From Chondromyces crocatus (GTDB taxonomy: Bacteria; Myxococcota_A; Polyangia; Polyangiales; Polyangiaceae), in NCBI RefSeq assembly GCF_001189295.1, contig NZ_CP012159.1, positions 6,588,525 through 6,652,524 of the forward strand: a stretch of DNA of 64,000 nt. Direction: 5' to 3'. The notes below the pieces were generated by a model. It was given only the letters and a program-made list of their open reading frames with translations. It was not told the DNA's origin and searched no databases. Below are positions 36,399 to 44,338 of this stretch, one piece after another. Positions within the stretch are counted from its first letter, which is position 1. Each line of letters begins with the position of its first letter. Position numbers and translations under genes: made by a program.

Positions 36399-36815
36399 AT
36401 GAGCGACCTGGTCCGATTCGGCGTGGCCATGGACCGCAGCCTGCTCGGCGACTTCGATCGGCGCATCGCCGGAAGGGGTTACGAGAACCGCTCCGAAGCC
36501 CTCCGCGATCTCATCCGCGCCGACCTCACCCGCGCCGCGTTCGAGGGAGGCGCCCGCGTCGCCGCGACCCTCACCCTGGTCAGCACCCCCTCCGCTCGCG
36601 AAAACGGTGGGCGGCTTGCCGAGATCGAGCGCGAGAACGCCTCCCTCATCGTCGCAAGCCTCGTCGTCCCCCTCGACCGGGAGCGCACCATGCAGGTCAC
36701 CGCGCTGCGCGGCCGCGCCTCCGATCTCGCGGCCATGGCGGGACAGATCGGTGGCCTCAAGGGCGTCCTCTCCTGCGAGCTGTCCGTTGCTGCCCCACTC
36801 CCGGAGCCAGCGTGA
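36399..36815 (+). CDS. NikR-like ribbon-helix-helix regulator lacking nickel ligands
   Basis: A 138-aa protein, the length of NikR. The N-terminal ribbon-helix-helix is well preserved (VRFGVAMDRSLLGDFDRRI, then GRGYENRSEALRDLIR). The C-terminal ACT-like domain aligns over its length, but the residues at the four high-affinity Ni positions of Escherichia coli NikR are changed: H76 to Arg, H87 to Val, H89 to Pro (SLVVPLDRE in place of LHVHINHDD) and C95 to Thr. It should bind DNA as a tetramer but not sense Ni(II) in the known way. The stop overlaps the GTG of the SDR gene (GTGA), so the two are co-translated. Confidence 0.85.
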   Translation: MSDLVRFGVAMDRSLLGDFDRRIAGRGYENRSEALRDLIRADLTRAAFEGGARVAATLTLVSTPSARENGGRLAEIERENASLIVASLVVPLDRERTMQVTALRGRASDLAAMAGQIGGLKGVLSCELSVAAPLPEPA

Positions 36816-37531
36816 GCGCCCCTCGCCGCGTCCTCGTCGTGGGCGCCACGGGCCACCTCGGCAGCGCCATCGCCCGCGCGCTCGCGCGCCGCGGCGACCA
36901 AGTCGTCCTCACCGCCCGCGACGCCGAGCGCCTCGAAGCGCTCGCCCACGAACTCGCGCACCTCACCATCCCTCACCCGCCGCCCCCCCGCATGATCAGC
37001 GCCGACCTCCGCGCCCCCGAAGGACCGGCGCACCTCGCCGACGCCGTCCTCGCCACGGGTGGCCTCGACGACCTCGTGCTCGCCGGCGGCCCCTTCCCAC
37101 GCACCCCCTTGAACGCCCTCTCCCGGGAAGCGCTCCTCGACGCCCTCACCGTGCACACCGTCGCACCGCTGCTCCTCGCGAACGCCCTCGCCGAGCAGCT
37201 CACCCTCAGCAACGGCGCCATCGTCGCCCTCAGCGATGCGGGCGTGACCCGCCCTTACCCCAACCACCTCGCCTACCTCGCCGCCAAAGGCGCCCTCGAA
37301 GCCGGCCTCCGTGCCCTCGCCACCGAGCTTGCCCCCCGCGTCCGGGTCAACGCCCTCGCCCTCGGCATCGTCACCGATCCCGAGTCCGGCCACGATCCCG
37401 CCCGCGCCACCCGCCTCGCCGCCCGCACCCCCATGGGGCGCTTCGGCACCCCGGAAGAGGTCGCCCACGCCACCCTCGCCTTGCTCGATGCCACCTGGAC
37501 CACCGGCGAAGTCTGGGGCGTCGGCCGCTGA
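36812..37531 (+). CDS. Short-chain dehydrogenase/reductase
   Basis: A 239-aa Rossmann-fold oxidoreductase. The nucleotide site is VLVVGATGHLGSAIA with TARDAERL after it, suiting NADP(H). The catalytic residues appear as Ser in VALSDAG and Tyr/Lys in YLAAKGAL. A C-terminal MGRFGTPEEVAHATLALL is typical of classical SDRs. The NNAG position reads LAGGPF, which is unusual. The GTG start overlaps the stop of the NikR-like gene, so expression should follow it. Substrate unknown; some pteridine-reductase-like traits are present. Confidence 0.88.
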   Translation: MSAPRRVLVVGATGHLGSAIARALARRGDQVVLTARDAERLEALAHELAHLTIPHPPPPRMISADLRAPEGPAHLADAVLATGGLDDLVLAGGPFPRTPLNALSREALLDALTVHTVAPLLLANALAEQLTLSNGAIVALSDAGVTRPYPNHLAYLAAKGALEAGLRALATELAPRVRVNALALGIVTDPESGHDPARATRLAARTPMGRFGTPEEVAHATLALLDATWTTGEVWGVGR

Positions 37532-37595
37532 AGCCAGCTCGTTCGCCGACAGCGGCAGCGATCACACGCCACCGAGCCCCCTCACCTCCCTCGCG

Positions 37596-37859
37596 CTACG
37601 CCTTTCGATTTCGAATCCGCAACAGCACCGCCCGCGCCGTCGTCGAGAGCCCCTGTGGATCGAGCGCCGCTTCCATGGCCCGCAGCCGCAGCGCCCGCTC
37701 GTAAGCCTCGGCCCGTCCTGCCTCGTCCAGATCGTACCAGGCCGGATGCGACTGGATGTTCCCGTGCGGATCCCGCCCCCGGAACGCGCCAGCCGCGGCC
37801 TCGATCAGCCGCTCCCGCTCCTCGTCGCTCCCGCTCGGCGGATCCGACGGCGTGCTCAT
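37596..37859 (-). CDS. Small protein coupled to ECF-like sigma factor
   Basis: An 87-aa protein with no known domain. It is charged and mostly helical (HPAWYDLDEAGRAEAYERAL, RLRAMEAALDP), with no membrane helix. The ATG at 37859 overlaps the TGA of the sigma factor gene (ATGA), so the two are translated together. This is where an anti-sigma factor often sits, but it lacks the ASD zinc motif and a membrane segment, so a cytoplasmic partner or co-regulator is the most I would propose. Confidence 0.6.
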   Translation of the reverse strand: MSTPSDPPSGSDEERERLIEAAAGAFRGRDPHGNIQSHPAWYDLDEAGRAEAYERALRLRAMEAALDPQGLSTTARAVLLRIRNRKA

Positions 37860-38446
37860 GACAGCTCCACCGCCAGGTCGACCTGCTGACGCTCCAGGCA
37901 CTCCGCCAGGAGCTTCCGCGCCCGCGTGAAGTTCTGCAGGAAGGTGTTCGTCTTCATCCCGAGACGCGCGGCGATCACCTCGTCAGGCTCGGATCCCCCT
38001 GACGAAAGCCGCGCCATCAGAACCTCTGCGGGCTTCCCTGGCAGCTTCTCGCGGCACGCTTCGATCACCCGCCGCAGCAGCGGATCGGGGCCCACCGGCA
38101 TCACCTCCCCTTCGCTCGCGGCGAGCGCCCGCTCGATCGCCTCATCTTCCACGGGCGTCGCGCGCGCACGGCGCACCTCATCGACGGACAGGTTACGCGC
38201 GATCCGCAGTGCCACCCGGAACAGGCTGTTGGGACGACCATCCGGCGTGTGCCGCGGCGCCACCTGCCACACCCGCAGCAGCGCCTCCTGAAGCACCGCC
38301 TCCACGTCGACCCGCGCCGCGAACGAGCGCAACGACGACCGCAATGCCGGCTCTGCCCCGGCGAGCCACTGCCCGAAGGCGTCCGCATCACCGTCGGCGA
38401 TGGCGGTCAGGTGAGCGTCCAGGTCCAGCATCGAAGGCCTGAGCAT
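37856..38446 (-). CDS. ECF-like RNA polymerase sigma factor
   Basis: A 196-aa protein. Region 2 is recognisable but diverged (AARVDVEAVLQEALLRVWQ, then LFRVALRIARNLSVDEVRR, both ECF-like), and region 4 shows PAEVLMARLSSGGSEPDEVIAARLG followed by KTNTFLQNFTRARKLLAE (quoted in parts). ATGs at 38446 and 38431 are both possible. It is divergent from the RHS toxin gene with 116 bp between starts, so it may control that gene, which is inference. Confidence 0.8.
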   Translation of the reverse strand: MLRPSMLDLDAHLTAIADGDADAFGQWLAGAEPALRSSLRSFAARVDVEAVLQEALLRVWQVAPRHTPDGRPNSLFRVALRIARNLSVDEVRRARATPVEDEAIERALAASEGEVMPVGPDPLLRRVIEACREKLPGKPAEVLMARLSSGGSEPDEVIAARLGMKTNTFLQNFTRARKLLAECLERQQVDLAVELS

Positions 38447-38550
38447 GCCACGAAGTGGACCCCAGGTCCCCGCTCCTGTCGGCCGACCGAACGAGGATTC
38501 GCATCCAGGGTCCAGACGCCTGATCTACCCTGAGTCGTCGCTCGACCCTT

Positions 38551-38557
38551 GGAGGAG
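38551..38557 (+). promoter_or_regulatory. Strong ribosome binding site of RHS gene
   Basis: GGAGGAG stands 5 bases before the ATG at 38563, one of the best Shine-Dalgarno sequences in the window, and fixes the start of the RHS gene. Confidence 0.8.
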
Positions 38558-38562
38558 TCCCT

Positions 38563-41500
38563 ATGGCGAGAACTGCACCGCTCCCGAACTTCCCCGCCAT
38601 CCCCGGCATGAACCCCGGAATCTTCATCCTGGGTGGCGGCGGTGGCCACGGCGGTGGCCGCGGCGGCCGTGGCGGAGCGGACGGCCAAGGAGCCGATGGC
38701 CAGGGAGGCCAGGGAGGCGACAGCGCCAGCGAGGATGGTCGGGGAGCGGGGGCCTCGGGCACCGGCTCGGGGAGCGGCTGTCCCAACCCGGCACATGGCG
38801 GTGGGGGTCAGATCAGCGCCGGCGATCCCGTCGACGTGGCGACCGGTCGCGTGTCCACCATCCCCGCCGTGGACCTCGTGTTACCCGGTCCGATGCGGCT
38901 CGTCCTCACGCGGGAGTACTCCTCCTTCGCCGTCGAGCGCGACGTCGGCCTCGGCTTCGGGTGGACCCACGCGCTCGCCTGGGAGATCGAGGAACGCCGC
39001 CGCCATCTCGTCCTGTGGCGGGGAAACGGCACACGCGAGCAGATCCCGCGCCCCGAACCCGGCAGGTCGACATGGCTCTCGCCTGCGCGCTCGATCGCCT
39101 CCGAGGAAGGGTTCTACGTCCTGCGGGACGAGCACGGGTGGAACCGCTATTTCCGGCGGGTCGGCTCCGGGGATCGCTACCTGCTGTTCCGCATCCAGAA
39201 CCGGTGGGACCACCGGATCGAGCTGGAATACGATCAGGATGGCCAGCTCAGCACGATCACGGATGCGGTCTTCCGAGCAGTCCACGTCCGCCGTCACAGC
39301 TCTGGACGCATCGCCGCCTTCGAGGTGCGCAACGGCCCCCCCGGTGCGGAGTACGTGCGCTTCTACTCCTACCGGTACGACGACGCGGGAGACCTCGTGG
39401 AGGTAAAGGATGCCGAGGGCGCGGTCACCCGGTATCGCTACGGCGACCACCTGCTCACGCACGTCGTCCACGCTGACGGGCTGACCGTCCGGCACCGATA
39501 CGACGAGCAACGTCGCTGTGTCGAGACGTGGGCGGAGTACCCGGAGGGTCGAGATCCCAGCCTCGACGAAGGGGTCGCCGAGGTCCTCGCGGACGGGAGG
39601 ACGGTCGCCAAAGGCGTCCTCCACTGCACGATCGACTACCACGGCGACGTCACCGAGGTCGTCGATTCACGGCAGCTCCGACGCTACGTCATCAACGAGC
39701 ACAAGAAGGTCGACAAGGGCTGCTGGGGAAGCGCCGTCTGGACCCAGACGTACGATCCCTGGGGCAACCTCGCCTCCTCGACCGACCCGGAGCTGGCGAC
39801 GTGGTGCTGGAAGCGGGATGACTGGGGACGCGTCGTGACGTCACAGGATCCCATGGGGAACACGACCGAACTCGAGTACGACGAGATGGGGAACCTCGCC
39901 GTCATCCGTGACGCCCTCGGCGTGGCGACGCACTACGAGCACGACGACCGGGGAGCGCTCACCCGCGTGTGGGACGACCTCGGGGACATCGTCCAGTACC
40001 GCCATGATGGCCTGGGCCACCTCGTCGAGGCGCTGATGCCGAATGGTGGCACGACACGAATGGCGTACGACGCCCACGGCAACCGGATCGAGATCGTCGA
40101 GCCAAACGGCGGGGTGCGTCGTATCCGGTACGACTACCTGGGCCGCGTCCTCGCCCACGTCGACCCAGCCGGCGGAGAGACGCGGTACGCTTATCATCTC
40201 TCCGGACGCCTCCACACGGTGATGTACCCGAACGGCGGTATGGAGGTGTTCGAGCACGATCCCGTCGGGCGAGTCCGGCGCATCCGCGACGCGAACGATC
40301 GCGTCTTCGAGCTGCGCTGGGGGGGCTACGACGTGATCCACGAGGTGGTCCGACCAGACGGTCGTTCCATCAAGCTCCGCTACGATCGCGAAGGCGACCT
40401 CCTCCGGGTCATCAACGAGGCGGGAGAGGAGCAACGGTACGAGCGCAGCGCCTCGGGCCGCATCATCGGCGAGCGCACCTTCGACGGGCGCCACTACGCC
40501 TACCGGCACGACGCCGCGGGTCGCGTGACGCAGGTGCGGAGCGCCGGCCTGCAGACCTGGAACTACACGTACGATGCGTGCGGGCGCCTCGTACGTCGCG
40601 AGCATCCCGACGGCGCGCTCGACGAGATCGATCGCGATCCTCTCGGACGCGTGGTCGCAGCGCGAGCCGCCGGCATCGAGTGCTTGCTCACCTACGACGC
40701 GCGGGGGGTCCTGACCCGCGAGACGGTGCTTGGCTCGGTCGAGACCAGCGTCGTCGACTACGTCAATGATCTGCTCGGCAAGCCCGCCGAGGTGCGCTCG
40801 TCCCTCGGCTTCCACGAGAAGGTCGCTCGGGACCCCATGGGGAGCCCGACGCGCATCCAGCTCGGAGACCACCATGCGATCCGCTTCGATTACGATCCGT
40901 GCGGCACCGAGGTGCGACGAGAACTGCCCGGGGGGGGAGCCATCCTCTCCGCGCCCGAGGCCTTCGGGCTGCTCGCTCATCGGCGCGTCACCCTCGCGGG
41001 GAGCTTCGATCTCGCGGGTGAACCGGACTGGATCGGGCCGGTCCCCCCTGGAACGGTCTGGCAGAAAAGCTTCTCTTACAGCCGCGGAGGTGAGCTGAAC
41101 GCAGAACACGATCCGCGGTATGGCTCCACGCGTTACGAACACGACCCCCTGGGGCAGCTCGTCGCGGTGATCCCCCCCGACATGCAGGCATCGATGTTCG
41201 GATACGACGAGTCCGGCAACCGCTTCGCGTCGCAGGGAGAACGCTACGAGCCAGGGGGGAAGCTGAGCGCACGCGGGGCGTTCGAGTACATCTACGACGC
41301 CGAGGGCGCGCTCATCGAGCGACGAGATCGGAAGGGAGCCGACCCTCCCTGGCGGTATTGCTGGTCTGGTGCTGGTCTCCTCGAGGCGATCGAGCGGCCC
41401 GACGGCGTCAAGATATCCTTCCTCTATGACGCGTTCGCGCGTCGGGTGTCGAAGAAGATCGAGGGACCTGGCGACGTCGCCCAGGTCCACAGGTACGTGT

Positions 41501-42633
41501 GGAGCGGCGACGCACTCCTGCACGAGGTCCGCCAGTACGTGTCCAGCAGCGGCGAGCCCGCGGTCGAGGTGCGCACATACTGCCATGGTCCCAACGCCTC
41601 GGTGCCGATGGCACAGCGCACCGACCTCGAGATCGGCGGGCGCAAGGAAGAGGGAGCATGGGAGTTCCTCGTGACCGACGCCAACGACGCCCCGGATGCC
41701 ATCGTCTCCGGGCGCGGAGAGATCCTCGCGGAGATCCACATGGACGCCTGGGGCAAGGTCACCCCGGCGACCCGCTCGGCGACGCCGTTCCGCCACCCGG
41801 GACAGTACGAGGATCGAGAGACCGGCCTTTTCTACAACCGGTACCGCTATTACGACCCGGATCTCGGCAGGTACATCAGCCCAGATCCCATCCGGCTCCA
41901 GGGATCCCTGCGCGGCTATACGTACGCCGACAACCGCCCCGAGACGGCCATCGATTCCGATGGTCTGCAGACGACCGTCACCATCACCCGCCGCGACGGC
42001 ACGACGGTCGAGCGCAGCCAGGGCGACGAGCAGCCCTACCACGTCGCTGTCGATCGAGCGCTGTCCCCCTGCACCGCGCACACCGCAGGCGCACCGCGTG
42101 TCGTACCAGAGACGGCCAGCGCCGCAGAGTCTGGCGGCCGACGCCCTTCGGCCTGCGCCGAGCCGGCAGCGCTGTCCGGGCACCTCCGGGACTGGGAGAC
42201 CCGCAATTGCCCACCGCGCGCCCCGATTCATCCGGATTCCGATGACGGCCGCCGCTCCCTCGGCGATGCCCTCGACGAGATCAGCCCGGAGAACGGGATC
42301 GCCGCGCGCGATCAAGCCAGCAACCCCATGGCTCCTTGCGCCAACTGCAGCCAGTCGATTCCGAACCTCTGGGGCCTGACCGGACCGGGCGCACGCCCCC
42401 CCAGGGACGTGATCGCGCCTGGCTATTCGCCCCAGACCATTGCTGCCATGAACCGCGCCGCGGCAGCGAACAGGCCGATGGACCCAGGTCCCCCGACGCA
42501 GCGATTCACCCCGCCACAGGCATCGACACCGAGCTACAACCAGCGGCTGCGCGACCACAACCAGCGGACCGGAGACAACCGCGTGGTGAACACCTGGAAT
42601 CCGACCTCGGGTTGGGGCTCTCAAGCGCCATGA
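38563..42633 (+). CDS. RHS-repeat polymorphic toxin with YwqJ-like deaminase module
   Basis: A 1356-aa protein. A Gly-rich N terminus without PAAR motif or signal peptide leads into a DUF6531-like segment (GDPVDVATGR ... LPGPMRLVLTREYSS, about 85-115). RHS/YD repeats fill about 150-1080. The RHS core boundary is RYRYYDPDLGRYISPDPI, then DSDGLQ near 1130. The following region carries C1198-A-E1200 in CAEPAALSGHL and C1259/C1262 in MAPCANCSQSI, the zinc-binding and catalytic pattern of cytidine-deaminase-fold toxins of the YwqJ type. A 95-residue tail follows. The product probably attacks nucleic acids or nucleotides by deamination in a competitor. It overlaps the next gene as ATGA, which I read as immunity. 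Confidence 0.88.
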   Translation: MARTAPLPNFPAIPGMNPGIFILGGGGGHGGGRGGRGGADGQGADGQGGQGGDSASEDGRGAGASGTGSGSGCPNPAHGGGGQISAGDPVDVATGRVSTIPAVDLVLPGPMRLVLTREYSSFAVERDVGLGFGWTHALAWEIEERRRHLVLWRGNGTREQIPRPEPGRSTWLSPARSIASEEGFYVLRDEHGWNRYFRRVGSGDRYLLFRIQNRWDHRIELEYDQDGQLSTITDAVFRAVHVRRHSSGRIAAFEVRNGPPGAEYVRFYSYRYDDAGDLVEVKDAEGAVTRYRYGDHLLTHVVHADGLTVRHRYDEQRRCVETWAEYPEGRDPSLDEGVAEVLADGRTVAKGVLHCTIDYHGDVTEVVDSRQLRRYVINEHKKVDKGCWGSAVWTQTYDPWGNLASSTDPELATWCWKRDDWGRVVTSQDPMGNTTELEYDEMGNLAVIRDALGVATHYEHDDRGALTRVWDDLGDIVQYRHDGLGHLVEALMPNGGTTRMAYDAHGNRIEIVEPNGGVRRIRYDYLGRVLAHVDPAGGETRYAYHLSGRLHTVMYPNGGMEVFEHDPVGRVRRIRDANDRVFELRWGGYDVIHEVVRPDGRSIKLRYDREGDLLRVINEAGEEQRYERSASGRIIGERTFDGRHYAYRHDAAGRVTQVRSAGLQTWNYTYDACGRLVRREHPDGALDEIDRDPLGRVVAARAAGIECLLTYDARGVLTRETVLGSVETSVVDYVNDLLGKPAEVRSSLGFHEKVARDPMGSPTRIQLGDHHAIRFDYDPCGTEVRRELPGGGAILSAPEAFGLLAHRRVTLAGSFDLAGEPDWIGPVPPGTVWQKSFSYSRGGELNAEHDPRYGSTRYEHDPLGQLVAVIPPDMQASMFGYDESGNRFASQGERYEPGGKLSARGAFEYIYDAEGALIERRDRKGADPPWRYCWSGAGLLEAIERPDGVKISFLYDAFARRVSKKIEGPGDVAQVHRYVWSGDALLHEVRQYVSSSGEPAVEVRTYCHGPNASVPMAQRTDLEIGGRKEEGAWEFLVTDANDAPDAIVSGRGEILAEIHMDAWGKVTPATRSATPFRHPGQYEDRETGLFYNRYRYYDPDLGRYISPDPIRLQGSLRGYTYADNRPETAIDSDGLQTTVTITRRDGTTVERSQGDEQPYHVAVDRALSPCTAHTAGAPRVVPETASAAESGGRRPSACAEPAALSGHLRDWETRNCPPRAPIHPDSDDGRRSLGDALDEISPENGIAARDQASNPMAPCANCSQSIPNLWGLTGPGARPPRDVIAPGYSPQTIAAMNRAAAANRPMDPGPPTQRFTPPQASTPSYNQRLRDHNQRTGDNRVVNTWNPTSGWGSQAP

Positions 42634-44303
42634 CCGTCGCGTCCCCGCTCTCCGAACGCGCCCTTCGCTTCCTCGTCGCACGCGGCTGCATGCCACCCGG
42701 CTGGAGCCGCGAGCGGCTGGACGACTGGCTCATCCGCCATCAGATCCCCCCCTTCGCGTCCCTCATCGCCTGGGAGCAGGCCCTGAACGACGTCCGCGAG
42801 CGCTTCTACCTCCCTCGCAGCGCCTGCAGCGCCACCCCTCAAGGCTGCCGGCAACGGATGTCGAACCGCCTCGTGGCGTTCAGCAGCTACGAGGCCTGGA
42901 CCATGAAGCTCGCGTCCGGTGCCCCCCCTGTCCTCGAACGCGACGGAGCGACGCTGGTGCGCTTCGGTTCCGCGGCGCTCGGCCGACATCTCTACCTCGA
43001 CGAAACGGGCCACGTCATCGAACTCAGCCCTCCCAACCTCTCGCGTGCTCGCATGGTGGCGCGGACGCCCTTCATCCACCTCGAGCGCGAAGTTCTCCGC
43101 ACCATCACCCGCGAGGCGCCCGCGGAGCTGCGCTGCGAGGGCGACGTCGCGGAGCGGCTCGCGGACGCGCTCGACGTCCACACCCTCCCTGAAGCCTCCG
43201 ACGACCTCGAGCAGATCAACGGAAACGACCACATCATCGTCCAGCAGACGAACCCCTGGTACGCGACCGTCTTCCTCCTCGACGTGGCCGAGGCCCCGAA
43301 GCTCGTGCGGGTCCTCGCAGAACTGGGCACACGCGCCCGGATCCACGGCCCCGCGCCCACCCTCGCCCTCGAACCCCTGGATGCGGCGCCTCCTCTCCCG
43401 ACGCCCGTGGCGGGCGCCGTACAGCTCTGGAGCTTCGGCCACACCCGCGGCGCCATCTCCCTCGAAGCCGACGCACTGGTGCAGATCACCGGGCGCACGA
43501 CGGAGGCCCGCCGCCTCGTCGTCGCCCCCGCGTCCCCCCCGATCGAGCACCGCCGCTGCTTGCTCGCCGACGCCGCTCTTCAGGACTTCTCCCCTCGCGC
43601 GCGTGACTACCTGCGGGCGATGCGGGCGCGACGCGATCCCATCGAGATCCCCGAGGGCGACGAGCTGGAAGAGGCGCTCGCACGCTGGGGCCTCCGCTCT
43701 TACGACGCCCTTCGGCAGGCGAACGCCACCTGGGGCGGGTTTGCCTGGGGCGACGAGCCACCGAACCAGATCGGCACCCTCGCCTTGCTCACCGCGTACT
43801 TTCCCTTCCCGGAGCAGCCGCTTCCCCCACGCCTCCCGGGCAGCCCGCGCGACCTCGGCCTCTCCTGGGAAGGCCGCGAGCTGGTGATGATCGGTGCGAC
43901 GCCGAGCACCACGATGTACCTGGATCACGACGGGACGCTCATCGAGCACGAGGCCACGGTCGACCAGCTCTTTCCGAGCGCGTCCAGCCTGCGCCACCGC
44001 ATCGAGTTCGAGGCCGCCCTGGAGACGGTCACGGGACAGAAGGGCCAGTTCCTGGAGCACGCGCTCCCCGGATCCATCGGCGCCCCCCTCGCCCACGCGC
44101 TGGGGTTGCCGGCCGTCCCCGAGGCCAGCGACGCCATCCGGTCCTGGTGGATCGGCGAGCACGTGTCCATCCAGGAGCTGTTCGCTCCTCTCTCCGGTGA
44201 GCGCATGACCGTGGTCTTCGCCACGGACGACGACCAGCTCGCCCACGCCATCCAGCTCGCCGAGGCCGCGGAGCAGACACGCGGGACCGATCCGGGGGGG
44301 TGA
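42630..44303 (+). CDS. Probable immunity protein for the RHS deaminase, internally duplicated
   Basis: A 557-aa protein that I do not recognise by family. It overlaps the toxin gene by 4 bp (ATGA) and follows it on the same strand, the standard position of an immunity gene. It has no signal peptide or membrane helix, so it would act in the cytoplasm, where a deaminase must be blocked. The two halves look related: ATLVRFGSAALGRHLYLDETGHVIEL (cited as LGRHLYLDETGHVIEL) in the first and STTMYLDHDGTLIEH in the second, each followed by a helical stretch. A duplicated SUKH-like or other Imm fold is possible but not shown. Confidence 0.65.
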   Translation: MTVASPLSERALRFLVARGCMPPGWSRERLDDWLIRHQIPPFASLIAWEQALNDVRERFYLPRSACSATPQGCRQRMSNRLVAFSSYEAWTMKLASGAPPVLERDGATLVRFGSAALGRHLYLDETGHVIELSPPNLSRARMVARTPFIHLEREVLRTITREAPAELRCEGDVAERLADALDVHTLPEASDDLEQINGNDHIIVQQTNPWYATVFLLDVAEAPKLVRVLAELGTRARIHGPAPTLALEPLDAAPPLPTPVAGAVQLWSFGHTRGAISLEADALVQITGRTTEARRLVVAPASPPIEHRRCLLADAALQDFSPRARDYLRAMRARRDPIEIPEGDELEEALARWGLRSYDALRQANATWGGFAWGDEPPNQIGTLALLTAYFPFPEQPLPPRLPGSPRDLGLSWEGRELVMIGATPSTTMYLDHDGTLIEHEATVDQLFPSASSLRHRIEFEAALETVTGQKGQFLEHALPGSIGAPLAHALGLPAVPEASDAIRSWWIGEHVSIQELFAPLSGERMTVVFATDDDQLAHAIQLAEAAEQTRGTDPGG

Positions 44304-44338
44304 ACGCCGTGGACCCATCCCCCCCCGACCCCGGACGC

